Positions 1 through 9,250 of a DNA stretch of 13,429 bases are shown piece after piece. This DNA is from Cyclostephanos tholiformis (lineage: Eukaryota; Bacillariophyta; Thalassiosirophyceae; Thalassiosirales; Thalassiosiraceae): positions 1 to 13,429 of the forward strand of contig JALLPB010000716.1 in the NCBI GenBank assembly GCA_036939975.1, in the 5' to 3' direction. Positions within the stretch are counted from its first letter, which is position 1, and each line of letters opens with the position of its first letter. The position numbers and the translations under genes are program-made. The notes beneath the pieces are model-generated. The model did no database searches and had not been told where the DNA came from. It worked only from the letters and a program-made list of their open reading frames with translations.

Positions 1-96
1 AGCTTGGAAGGTAGATTAGTGAAGGATTGTAATTTGAATCACAGGATTGCAAAACGGCTGGATACGGGAGTAAATATCTGAATAGGTCAGACATAC

Positions 97-2144
97 TCAA
101 CAAGAAGAATTGGTCACTTGGGATTTGTTATCCCCATAAACATATGAGGGGCCACCCAATGGCATGCCCATCATCCACAGTTTGTATCTCAGTCCCCTCA
201 GTGTTTCGATCCCATGCTTCATAGCAATGAACTCAGCGCCAAAGATGGAAGTCTCAAGGGTTGGTTGCTTCTCTGAAAGCCAAATAATTAGTGACAAATT
301 GCAATATATGAGGAAGCCCATGCGAGAGTGATGGGTCCCCTTGCATCCAGCGTGGTCATTGTCAACAATCAATCTGATGTCAATAGCCTTGCCAAGAGGC
401 TCAGGTTGGTCTGGTGGGATAGCTTCAGTCACATCACCATAAAATTTGGTCCAGTCATATTCCAGGAAATTGCCTTTGTTGATCTCCGGATAAGTTGGGT
501 CAAAGACAAGTCGAAAGTTATGCTTCTTGTGAAGGTAACCCATAATATGAAGAGTGGTCTCAAGGTGGCCTTCACATAGCAGGGCAAGGTAGGATGGCAA
601 CATTGAGACCTCTGTGGCAATGCCAACAGGTTCGAGCTCAACCATCCATCGCATCACACCAATAAGGTGCTGGTAGAATGATGAACATTTGGAGTCCAGT
701 GGTGTCGACACATCAGTGTCACGATTATAGTTGCCTGGAAACAGATTCTTGGCTTTAGCCGGAATAGAATAACGTCCGTTCAGTTTTTCAGTCAAGTGTG
801 TCTGGCAATTCTTAATGGCCTGGTTGACGTACTTGGAAGAACTAAGTCCCCAAGCCCAGATACCATTAGGTAGTCGAGTCTCCTTAAGCTTAGCGCCTAG
901 GTAAATGTCAGGGTCACCCACAGAGGTGGGCTTTAAAGGTACGTACTTATGGATTTGATTTAATACCGACATAGAGTCATGGTGCATAACCAAATTGTCA
1001 TCGGCATAACAGAGTATGTATGCGTAGTATCAATAATTGTCATTGGGTCAAGTCTCAGCCTTATACCATAAGTCAGGGTTGTCTTTGCAAGAGATGTATT
1101 TCATCTGGTGCATAAAAGAGGCCTGCTCCAGCACTCTTCAGTCCATACAAAGCATGCACAATGATGGAATTTTTGCCGGCATTGGGTCCAAATTCATGTC
1201 CAAGGATGGTCCAAACCTTCTCCCTGCAAGACTCAGTGATATAAGCATTAAGCACATCACCGGCTTTAACCTGAAGGTCATTTAGAGCAGCAAGCATTAA
1301 TGCAATATTCACGGTCTCACGAGAGATGACGCTAGCATATGTTATTGTTGCTGGGGCTTTGGTCCAGTGGCTGCCAGCAATGAGTCAAGCTTTGCACTTA
1401 AAAACTTCCATTTTCACATCAAAGATCATGTGACAAGGGATCTTCTAGTAGCCAATGGGCACGGCTTTGTAATCAGGCATGATGTCAATGGCCTTACAGA
1501 CCTCTTTCATCTCTTTCACAATGGCTTCAGTCCAGAAAGTGTTGCCATTCTGTCGGTCTAGTTTGTGGGTATCACACACTGTCTTAGGTACTTCGATTCC
1601 GAACTTGTGTGTGCACTTAAGATAGCAAGCAGAGCATTGCTTCACCATGGAGATGATGTGGTCACGCTTCTTCAACACATGTAGAACCCACCAGTTAAAG
1701 GCAGGCTCATGGTCAATGCCAGTCCACATGGCAAATTTGGCAGTCTCAATTGGGTGGGACTCATTCAGGTCGGAGAGCTTTTCCCAGGAGGTTGAAATAT
1801 CCTTCCATTGGCAGCATAACTGCCAGCCAATGGTGTATTGTCATTTAAAAGTACGTCCGCTAAAGCGGACAACAGTCTGGTCTGGTAATTTTGTTGCCGT
1901 ATCGAGGCGGCGGTAGTCAATGATAGAGTCTAGCAGGACATATTGATTCCCATCAGGGTCACATTGGGGCAGTCAGTTCAGTCATGTCAACATCATCAAA
2001 AGTCATGACATAATCATGGGTGTCAAGGATTGGGTTAGCATTGGCAATACCGGTGGGATTGCCATCACTATCCAGTTTCCTTCCAGTCACACGTCCCCTG
2101 GCCAAGGTGCCCCTTCAAGGTAGGAGGAGAATTTCAGCCCCAAC
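97..2144 (-). pseudogene. Copia Pol remnant: integrase linker, RT and RNase H
   Basis: Order on the minus strand: the linker begins YVGAEILL near 2144 and continues GRVTGRKLD, ELTA, then CDPDGNQYVLLD after a frame jump near 1965. Next comes WQLCCQWKD...SWEKLSDL, then ending NWWVLHVLKKRD and HKFGIEVPKT. RT has AGDVLNAYI (first catalytic Asp near 1257), ALYGLKSAGA, a local deletion and frameshift near 1110-1124, and the catalytic YADD box at 997-1008. RNase H has DNDHAG (near 361), GAEF (Glu near 233) and GDNKSQ (Asp near 131), so its acidic triad survives. In-frame stops: TGA at 1841-1843, 1385-1387, 1048-1050 and 1030-1032, and TAG at 1445-1447. Several arginines expected in the family appear as Cys or His. 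Frame is lost after NSSC at 97. Clearly a dead copy. Confidence 0.92.
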
Positions 2145-3318
2145 ATAGTTGTTGCCATAGTCCGCAAGGTCAGCATGAAGTTTGTGCTGCTCAATGTGCA
2201 GTTGGATGTACTTGTCAAAAGTAAAATTGTGACAGTCACCTTCATACCTGAAGGCCTGAAGCTGACTCAGGATAGCTGCCCCACTGGCAATCGCTTTAGG
2301 TCCACCAAGGAGCTGAGCTGTAGGGTCCAGAATGCCCGACAGCCGTTCTTGGTCTTCATGAAGGCCTTGCAGTGAGTCCACCAGCTGGACTTACCCCACA
2401 CAGTGTGAAGGATGTCAAATCCTTGGCCGAGTTGAGAAGGAAGCCTTTTTCAAAGGGTCCATTGGCTTCAAGGATTTCATCTGAAGCAGCAAGCTGCTCA
2501 TGGGTCATGTTGTGTCTCAAGCTTGGGGCACGAGCAATCAGCTCTTTTTTCAATTGAGACATAAGGGCTGCCCTGATGGCCATAGGCTGGCGGGTCTTCA
2601 GGAGCATCCTCAGGGCCATCAAAAGGTCCCCTGATGTTACGTAGTCAAGGGGAAGACCAGTCTTCCTGCTCCAATGCGTACGGAGGTAGGTCTTCAGGTG
2701 GGTGAAGCTCGCAGCAGCAAACTTCACATCAAGTGTCAACTTGGGGGGGAAAGGAGTGGTACTACCTTTCACGTCATCCTCAAGAGACTTTTGGTCGGCG
2801 AGGTCTGAGATTTCATCCCACATTGCTCCACGAGAGGTGCGCCACATGTGCCTTGCCCAAAAGGCAAGGAGCTTAAGGCGGCTCACAGAGAGCTCGGAGA
2901 TACTGTGGCCCTGGATGCCATCTCCAGGCTTCCTGATGGCAGGACACATCTCCTTGATCATGTCGTCATTGATCTCACGGAGGGTGTCGAGGCTTTGAAC
3001 AGCCTGGTTGTCATAGAGTGCAGTGGCTGCTCCCCGGGAGAAGAAGAGTATATGCGCAAACATTGTGATGGCATTGTTGTGGTCTTGGAGCTCTAGAGGA
3101 ATTTCAGGTGTGGGGGGCTCATTGGCATCATTGTCATTCTCTTCCTCATTCTTGTTGCTGTCGATGGTGTCCTCATCTGTGGCCTGTTCACAGTCCCACT
3201 GTGCCTGGCACCTGCGCTGGAAAGCATCCCACTGAGCACGAGTGAGGTGATTCTCCCCATATTGTTGGGGCCTGCTTCGGACCCTACCATTCGGTTGGTG
3301 TGGCAATCTGGCCATCAT
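2145..3318 (-). pseudogene. Copia Gag (nucleocapsid/capsid) N-terminal part
   Basis: An open frame starts at the ATG at 3318 with MMARLPHQPNGRV and runs about 300 codons. It has an acidic low-complexity stretch (residues about 46-68) followed by a helical capsid-like region. Near 2370-2390 the reading shifts to a second frame that continues with SSWWTHCKAF and, further on, QLLGGPKAIASGAAILSQLQ and FTFDKYIQLHIEQHKLHADL, which I recognise as the conserved middle of diatom copia Gag. Gag packages element RNA into virus-like particles. The domain stops at YGNN near 2150, where the frame passes directly into integrase-linker sequence, so the second half of Gag and its CCHC knuckle are lost. Start choice: first ATG of the long frame; no upstream in-frame start is needed. 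Confidence 0.75.
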
Positions 3319-3468
3319 GGCTTAAGCTGTTAGTCAGTCAAGTCAGTTTGGCTTGCAATGCGGTCATCATAGTCTTTGTGAGTGCGTTGTCGTGTTGTTG
3401 CATTCAGTCGTCGTGAGCTTGCTGTGGCAAAGCTGGTCAGTCATTGGGTATGATAAACTAAATCAACA
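3319..3468 (-). other. Possible 5' leader or short LTR of element 1
   Basis: On the minus strand this 150-base stretch begins TGTTGA (complement of TCAACA at 3463-3468) and ends CTGACTAACA before AGCTTAAGCCATG, the Gag start. TG...CA limits and the position directly upstream of Gag fit a 5' LTR plus leader. The matching 3' LTR would lie left of base 1, so this cannot be confirmed here. It shows no clear similarity to the LTR of element 2. Confidence 0.3.
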
Positions 3469-3470
3469 GT

Positions 3471-3543
3471 GCTACGGTAAGGGGTAGTCCTAATGGCCGT
3501 AGCCGCCCGGTCACCATGCTAGTGGCCCAGAGCTATTCATGGT
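3471..3543 (+). repeat. Short GC-rich repeat, copy A
   Basis: The core GGGGTAGTCCTAATGGCC (3481-3498) recurs with one difference at 9150-9167, and similarity continues through GGTCAC and CTATTC to about 3543. A third, more diverged copy lies at 11343-11381. Copy A also forms a stem: GCTACGG at 3471-3477 pairs with CCGTAGC at 3497-3503. All three copies lie on the plus strand next to LTR or transposon-like sequence. Class unknown: a MITE, Helitron end or SINE fragment are all possible. Confidence 0.5.
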
Positions 3544-3769
3544 CGGATTATCATTTAGCATAGTCTTCAAATTATGGCAGTGGTGAATATGATGGAGAGC
3601 ATGGACTTGTGCGTGGCATGCGCCCTCAATGTGTATCCTTCTTTCTTAGCATACCATGGCTCTACATAAGACAGGGGTGACACACGCGGATCCTTCCTCC
3701 AGTCCATTCTGGGTTTCTCATGATTCTATCCATGGTCTGTCCGCAATCTGAGACACCTAGTACTCTCTT
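3544..3769. other. Junction between the two copia elements, no recognisable content
   Basis: This stretch separates short-repeat copy A from the first recognisable codons of element 2. I see no Gag similarity, LTR termini or credible reading frame. The 5' LTR, leader and most of Gag that element 2 should have here are absent, so this is either foreign sequence at a truncation breakpoint or Gag decayed past recognition. Confidence 0.5.
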
Positions 3770-3772
3770 CAC

Positions 3773-4217
3773 TTGGCCATATTTCCTCAGAAGCCTGATG
3801 ACAAAGCTCTTGTCTTTGCCCAGGGTGCCACCAAGATGAGTGACGTGTATCCTACTGCCCAGGGCATCTCCTCCAAGTCCTCCTTGTTGACATCTTTGGT
3901 GTCCTCCAAATCTCAAAAAGACCGTTATTCAAATGTCCAATACAAGAAATGTGGCAAAATGGGACATATCTTGACTGTCTGTCCAGGGCTTCCACCCCCC
4001 CCTGCAAAGATTCATGCTATGACGGGGGCCGACAATGCCACAAGTTGCGGATTCTTTCCCGTCCACCTCCGTCAATAACAGTAACAATCATGCCATAGTG
4101 CTAGCGCAGGATTCTACCTGCTGTCCCATCAACTCCAACCTTGTCCTACTTGACAGCCAATCTACCATTGATTTCTTCTCAAATCCATGCCTTGTCGACA
4201 ACATCCGTCCACCTCTA
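3773..4217 (+). pseudogene. Element 2 Gag C-terminus and aspartic protease start
   Basis: The frame from 3773 reads PQKPDDKALVFAQGA, a conserved late-Gag block, then a serine/lysine-rich linker and a zinc knuckle at 3941-3982. In the knuckle the first Cys of CX2CX4HX4C is replaced by Tyr (YKKCGKMGH, then C at 3980), which should impair RNA binding. A frameshift near 4030-4045 moves the reading to the frame with VLLDSQSTIDFFSNP. Its DSQST (4152-4166) is the protease active-site motif that cleaves the polyprotein. Another frameshift lies near 4210-4225. The TTG at 3773 is not a real start; it is only the first codon after an upstream TAG. Confidence 0.8.
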
Positions 4218-5570
4218 CTCCTATTTGTGTGCACTGTAACAAGGGCACACTCCATACTACTGAGGAGGCCATTTTTGGTGACACCCCCATTTACTTCAAT
4301 GTGAGGGGTATTGCCAATGTCCTATCACACTATTGTCTCAGTCAAAAGTTCCACATCACCTATGACAGCACTGACCAAGGGGGTGTGTTTCAGGTTCATA
4401 CAGCAAAAGGGATTGTTGAGTTTTATCCTACTACAAAAGGCCTTCATGCCCTTAACCTACATGCAAACCCCAACGCCACATTCATGCTGATCAATGATGC
4501 CACCCTTGAGTTTCCTCACATCAATCACACTGATCACAAACTCCATGTTGAAACGGTCCATGGTAACTATGAAGAGTTCACCAAGAAGCAAGTTGAACAG
4601 GCCATCGCTGCTCATCATCTTATGAGCATGATTGCATCTCCTTCTGAACGTGACTTTCAAGGTTTGGTAAGTCTTAGCCTACTGAAAGACTGCCCCATTA
4701 CTAACATCAATCACGAATGCTCACAAACTTTTTGGCCCTGATCTTGCTAACATCAGAGGGAAATAGGTGCGGCAAAAACCTGAATGTGTTTGGACGGACT
4801 ATGTTGAGATCCCTCATTCTCTCATAGACCTTCATTCCCGAGTCACCCTGGTTGCTGATGTCATGTTTGTAAATGGAATACCTTTTTTGGTCTCTGCATC
4901 ATGCAATATAAATCTAATCACCATTGAACATGTGCCAACACAAGCTGCATCCAAACTTGGCTACCTCCTTGAGCATATTGTGCAGGTCTACACGTATGCC
5001 GGCTTCTCCATCCAGTCCATCCTCATGGACAATGAATTCACTAAAGTCCAAGACCACCTCCCTATGATCCTCCTCAACACTTCTGTGGCTGCTGAGCACG
5101 TTGGCAAAATTGAGCAACGTATTTGCCTAATCAAGGGATGCACACGCGGTATTATTTGCACACTTCCATATCCTTGCCTTCCTCAGATGATGGTCATCCA
5201 CCTTCTCCATTTCATTGTCATGTGGCTCAACAATTTTCCCTTCTCTCATGGTATTTCAAACAGGTTCAGCCCCCGCAAATCGGTTCTTCACCACAAACTG
5301 GATAACAAGCACCATTGATGTGCACCTTTTGACGCATACTACGAGACACATGAAGATAACTTGCCGATCATGAACTCAATGAAGACATGTGGCATCCCAT
5401 CCATTTGCCTTGGACTTACCGGTAATATTCAGGGAACTTATAACTTCCTTAGCCTCAGCTCAGATCTGGTCCTCAAGCATTGAAAATTTACAGAACTCCC
5501 TGTCCTTGAATCAATCATCTCTCGCCTGACTGAGCTTGCCAAATCTTCTGGAGTTTTAAAAGACCTCATA
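4218..5570 (+). pseudogene. Element 2 pre-integrase domain and integrase
   Basis: The first frame, to 4741, gives CVHCNKGTLHT, then GIANVLS and KFHITYDS, the GAG-pre-integrase segment of copia. An extra base in the T-run near 4728-4735 forces a frame change. FGPDLANIRGK then runs into TAG at 4764-4766. The integrase core follows: ADVMFVNGIPFLV (first Asp 4857-4859), MDNEF (second Asp 5028-5030), and EHVGKIEQRI (5094 on, acidic third position). FSPRKSV and the later THED and TELP blocks mark its C-terminal part. TGA stops lie at 5316-5318 and 5481-5483, with sequence on both sides still in one frame. The role would be insertion of cDNA into the genome; this copy is dead. Confidence 0.88.
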
Positions 5571-7930
5571 TTTATGGACAAACACCATACTCCACTCACT
5601 TGGCAGGAGAACCCCGATGACTCCCTCGACAACACGCCCATTGCTAGCTACCCTGACATCTTGGCTGACCTCCCCAGAATCCTTCAACATTGTGATCAGC
5701 CTCCTGACATTCCAGTTAAAATGGATATTCCTGCGGAAGAGGATTCCCTCGAGGTGGCAGACAATGCCAACCTTGATACCTATAACTTTCTCCGACCTCC
5801 TCCAGATGTAATTGAAATCGATGATGATGATGTGTACCCAGTACTGCCCATCACCTCTCCTATCATGACACCAAAGGTTGAATGCAATACACCCACTCCT
5901 CCTATGCTGCCACCCTCAAGATATCCTTCTCGTACATGCCACCCTCCACCACATCTCGGTGACTACCATCTCTTCACCACAATTGCTGACGAACAACATC
6001 TTCCCCCACAATACTCTGATCACACTGCTGGCGGAACTGATGTTGACCTGGCCATTGCGGATGAAGAACATATGGCACATAGCTGTCATTATGTCATGCC
6101 TCACACGGCGGATTCCCTCTATGACCTAGAAACCATGCCCACCAAAAAGCAATACAGCCTCTGTGCCGGCCTCCGTAGATTTGCAGAACGTGGTAATGAG
6201 GCTGTGGTCAAGGAACTTACCCAGTTTCATACTCTGAAATGCTTCCGTCCTTGTGATCCTTCTACTCTTACACGCAAGGACCGTCATTTGGCTCTGACTT
6301 CTTTAATGTTTCTGACTGAAAAAATTCTGGTGAGGTAAAAGCTCATGCCTTTACTAACGGGAGTGTCCAACACCAACACATTGCAAAGCAAGAAGCCACA
6401 GCTCCAACTGTCACATCAGAGACAATCTTCATCCAAGGCAAGATCTTTGCCCATGAGAATCATCATGTTGCTACTTGTGACATTCCTGGCGCCTTCTTAC
6501 AAGCAGACAATCCGGACTTTGTGATTATGTGCCTTGATGGCATTCTGGCTGAATTAATGGTAAAGGTTGCTCCTTCCCTTTATCAAAAATATGTCACTAC
6601 GAATTCAAAAGGTAAACCTATCCTGTATGTCCAGCTTGAAAAGACTGTTTATGGGATGATGAAAAGTGCTCTCATGTTACCATTAACTGGTTGCTGATCT
6701 CACTTCTATTGGTTTCAAGATTAACCCTTATGACCCATGCATTGCCAACAAAATCGTTAATGGCAAGCAACTTACGGTTTGCTGGCATGTCGACGATTTC
6801 TTTGCCGGACATGAAGATTCTTCTGTTATTTCCCATTTCACGCGATGGCTCTCTTGCTGCTATGATACGGCTGACAAGAAATTGACTGTGACAAGCGGCC
6901 CTCAGCATGATTACCTTGGCATGTCCATTGATTTCTTGACAAAAGGGACAGTCACCTTTGACATGATCCCCTACATTTCCAAGGTTATCAAGGCTTTCCC
7001 AGAGAAGATCACGGGGATGGCATCCTCACCTGTGGCTGATCATCTTTTTACAGTCCGCCCACCAAACGAAGCCCATTTCCTCCCTGAAGACCAAGCTCGT
7101 GCTTTTCACCACACAATGACACAGTTGCTCTTTCACTCTTGTGTCAGAAGAAATATTCAACTCACAATTGCATTCCTCATGACTTGAGTCAGGCAACCCA
7201 ACAAAGATGACTGGGGGAAACTTAAACGAGTCCTGCATTACCTAAATGGCACCTGCCACCTTCACCTTTCCCTCTGTGCCGACTCCATCACCAATATTGT
7301 CTGGTACATCGATGCTTCTTTTCAGACTCACAATGATACACATGGCCACACACCACACAGGTTCTATCCTTACTTTTGGTCACGGCGTGACGACAAGTTC
7401 TTCGACAAAGAGAAAACTTCCATCCAAGAGCTCCACTGAAAGCAAACTTATTGGCCTCTATGACAAAACTAGTGATGTCCTCTAAACAAGACATTTTCTT
7501 GAGGCTCAAGGTTACACCATCTCGTCCAATATTGTTTACCAAGACAACACGAGCACCCTTTCCCTTGCAAAGAATGGATATGTTTCGAGCTCTAAGCGCA
7601 TGAAACACATCAAAGCTAAGTATTTCTTCATTCGACATTACCACAATGCTGGCAATCTTGACCTCAAATACTGTCCAACTGAAGAAATGTGGGCCAATGT
7701 CCTCACTAAACCAATGCAAGATCTAACGTTCGTACCTTCCGCACATTACTCATGAATTGCCCTATTGACTACTCTGAAGATCCTCCATTCATTCCTACTT
7801 CTGAACCAACATTGGCACCTTCAGCTCCACCTCCTAACAAAACCAAATTCTTTTCTATTTCTCCACATCCTACGGATACTCTTTCTCCAATGAAACACCA
7901 AGCCCGCCAGACCGATCTTTCATTGCGGGG
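5571..7930 (+). pseudogene. Element 2 RT and RNase H
   Basis: An acidic, proline-rich linker (about 5574-6120) leads to RT, which starts near QYSLCAGLRRFAERGNEAV (6151). The frame changes in the A-run at 6319-6324. CDIPGAFLQAD carries the first catalytic Asp (6479-6481), and VQLEKTVYGMMKSA follows. After a frameshift near 6670-6690 comes NPYDPCIANK and the catalytic box HVDD (VDD at 6789-6797), with His where most copia RTs have Tyr. HDYLGM and LFHSCVRRNIQLTIAFL follow, then TGA at 7185-7187, then HYLNGT. RNase H: WYIDASF (7311), a frameshift near 7340-7355, SSTESKL (Glu 7438-7440), TAA at 7483-7485, YQDN (Asp 7543-7545) and VLTKPM. A last frameshift near 7722-7730 leads into a proline/serine-rich tail that stays open to the polypurine tract. 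Confidence 0.93.
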
Positions 7931-7933
7931 GTG
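7921..7933 (+). promoter_or_regulatory. Polypurine tract of element 2
   Basis: CATTGCGGGGGTG lies immediately before the LTR start TGTTGA at 7934. A G-rich tract at this position is where second-strand DNA synthesis is primed in LTR retrotransposons. It is short and interrupted by pyrimidines, so the call rests mainly on position. Confidence 0.55.
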
Positions 7934-8172
7934 TGTTGAGACAAAGTCTCATGGTGCATCTACAATCACACTTACTAGCTCAGTTTGCTCTAAGCCAGTA
8001 CTCATATAGTACAAGCCTATGCACAGAAAGGTGAGCTGGAGAGATGCTATATTTCCACATCACTCCCCTCCAGCCACCACCAAGGAGAGAGCCATGGCTC
8101 ATAATTCATTTAATATCTCGACTTCCAAAGTTAAATTGGATCCGAATAGAATTATTTGCTGTCTCTTCAACA
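7934..8172 (+). repeat. 3' LTR of element 2 (copy L1)
   Basis: It starts TGTTGAGACAAAGTCTCATGG, ends CTCTTCAACA, and so has the TGTTGA/TCAACA inverted ends expected of a copia LTR; 239 bp. It follows RNase H and the polypurine tract at the right distance. The inner block from GGTGAGCTGG (8031) through GGATCCGAAT recurs at 11390-11517 and, more diverged, at 9964 on. CATATAG near 8003 could act as a TATA element. Sites such as GTTAAATTGG versus GTCAAATCGG in copy L3 fit C-to-T decay in this copy. Confidence 0.8.
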
Positions 8173-8548
8173 GCCAGGGTGTTGAGCCTTCGATCGACCC
8201 CTCACCGTCATCTGACAGCCGTCCCCTGGCATCTGCAGTCACACAACAGTATGAACTAACATTTGATTAAACGGTTTGTTCCAAACGCATGGCGAGGCAA
8301 ATATTGGAGTGGTTTTCAAGGGGGGGGATTTTTTTATTATGGAACAAATAATTCGACCATCCTGAACACGGTTGCATGAGCAAATTATAACATGCTATGT
8401 TAATTATGGAAAAATGTATTTAATTCTAACATGTTAAGCTTGCTTGACAGGATTAATGTTTTTGGGGGCCAATTTGTTGGCGTTGGCATCGGCATCAGCC
8501 GTGTCCATCTCTATCATCCCCTGACTTTATTCCCCATAACAATATTGT
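8173..8548. other. Non-coding stretch after the LTR
   Basis: It holds a second TGTTGAG at 8179-8185 that leads into no LTR similarity, and a G8 run followed by an AT7 run near 8321-8336. There is no domain, RNA gene or credible reading frame. No target-site duplication can be tested because the element's left end is missing. Confidence 0.5.
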
Positions 8549-9091
8549 TCAGCGATCTTTCTGAAAATATGATGTTGCCGCGAGAACAAGCTTCTTGAAA
8601 TACTCCCATGGCATCCATCCTTCCATCCCACATGACATGAGGAATTTCCCAACCTCGTCCCTTGCAAAATACTTATTGATTGTTGATTTGCTCAGAGACA
8701 CAGAAAAATTATGTGCCCTGAATTTCCCCTTTACCTGCTTAATGATATCCTGTGATGTATGCCGGTTCTCATTGTTCTCCTTCTTCCTCTCCTCCGCAAC
8801 GAGTAATATTGCCCAAGCAAAGGTGAGATTGGTTGCATGCTTATTTTTTTGAATATTGGTCTTGTCAACCTGAACCTGATGGCTTGTTTGGCGCATTTCC
8901 ATCAGCGAAGATGGAAGCCCTGCTAGCGGGAGATTGCATACTTCCTGCCTTGCCATTTTTGCCGCCGCAGAGATGATGAAGGCATTGGCAGTCATGGGGA
9001 TTGACATCTTTGCCGAGAGTACTCCCCTCCCCTGCTCCATCAAGTTTGCTGTGCTCAAGCTCCCCAGGGCCAGTAAAGCAGTAATGACCAT
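8549..9091 (-). CDS. Unrecognised protein with helix-turn-helix-like C-terminal part
   Basis: The first ATG of the frame is at 9091, giving 180 residues; the frame upstream is open only to about 9184 and has no other ATG. Residues about 2-60 are Ala/Leu/Met-rich and moderately hydrophobic. A charged stretch EERKKENNENR (about 100-110) precedes SQDIIKQVKGKF...LSKSTINKYF (about 113-142), which looks like two helices joined by a turn, as in DNA-binding heads of transposases. It continues EGWMPWEYFKKLVLAATSYFQ. No catalytic DDE core follows before the stop, so it may be the head of a truncated transposase. Short-repeat copy B begins about 60 bases upstream of its start, which fits a mobile origin. 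Function unknown; the DNA-binding reading is inference. Confidence 0.4.
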   Translation of the reverse strand: MVITALLALGSLSTANLMEQGRGVLSAKMSIPMTANAFIISAAAKMARQEVCNLPLAGLPSSLMEMRQTSHQVQVDKTNIQKNKHATNLTFAWAILLVAEERKKENNENRHTSQDIIKQVKGKFRAHNFSVSLSKSTINKYFARDEVGKFLMSCGMEGWMPWEYFKKLVLAATSYFQKDR

Positions 9092-9149
9092 AGCTGAGGA
9101 ATCAAGATGATGGGGGGTATCCTCCTGAGGAAATATGCCTATTAATATA

Positions 9150-9213
9150 GGGGTAGTCGTAATGGCCTTGGCCGGGGAGGTCACTCACTTGAGCCCAACC
9201 CCTATTCGTTGGA
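9150..9213 (+). repeat. Short GC-rich repeat, copy B
   Basis: GGGGTAGTCGTAATGGCC (9150-9167) matches copy A at 3481 with one change. Weaker matches follow: TTGGCCG, GGTCAC, GCCCA and CTATTCGTTGG. It lies just upstream of the minus-strand ORF at 8549-9091. It could be a terminus of the element carrying that ORF, but I found no inverted copy on the other side. Confidence 0.5.
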
Positions 9214-9230
9214 GGTTAAATAGTAATTAA

Positions 9231-9250
9231 AGGTCTATCGAGGTCTATCG
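9231..9250 (+). repeat. Exact 10-bp tandem duplication
   Basis: AGGTCTATCG occurs twice with no spacer (9231-9240 and 9241-9250). It could be a slippage product or the footprint of an excised element. Confidence 0.9.

Larger units (their letters stand above)
1..3318 (-). mobile_element. Internally deleted Ty1/copia retrotransposon, element 1
   Basis: Reading the minus strand from 3318 down, the order is Gag, post-integrase linker, reverse transcriptase (RT), RNase H, which is the copia order with protease and integrase core absent. The RT-RNase H blocks match the diatom copia type whose RT reads SVGDPD-YLGAKL after the catalytic box. At least five in-frame stops and one local deletion make it non-coding. 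The 3' end, including the distal RNase H tail and 3' LTR, lies beyond base 1 or is unrecognisable in bases 1-96. It is head to head with element 2. Family assignment is from remembered conserved blocks, not a search. Confidence 0.9.
3770..8172 (+). mobile_element. 5'-truncated Ty1/copia retrotransposon, element 2
   Basis: The domains run in copia order: Gag C-terminus with zinc knuckle, protease, pre-integrase zinc-binding segment, integrase, RT, RNase H, polypurine tract, 3' LTR. The protease DSQST, integrase VNGIPFLV, RT HVDD and RNase H KSSTESKL blocks fit a diatom copia lineage different from element 1. It carries at least six frameshifts and five in-frame stops. Gag N-terminus, leader and 5' LTR are missing upstream of about 3770. 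The intact 3' end gives the best-defined repeat boundary in the window. Confidence 0.93.

Noticed and set aside
2372..3235. Several plus-strand ORFs of 60-98 codons
   Set aside because: All are antisense to the Gag of element 1, which is recognisable on the minus strand.
7288..7719. 143-codon minus-strand ORF
   Set aside because: It is antisense to the clearly identified RNase H of element 2.
8179..8200. Second TGTTGAG shortly after the LTR, as a tandem LTR start
   Set aside because: The following bases show no similarity to the start of L1 or L2.
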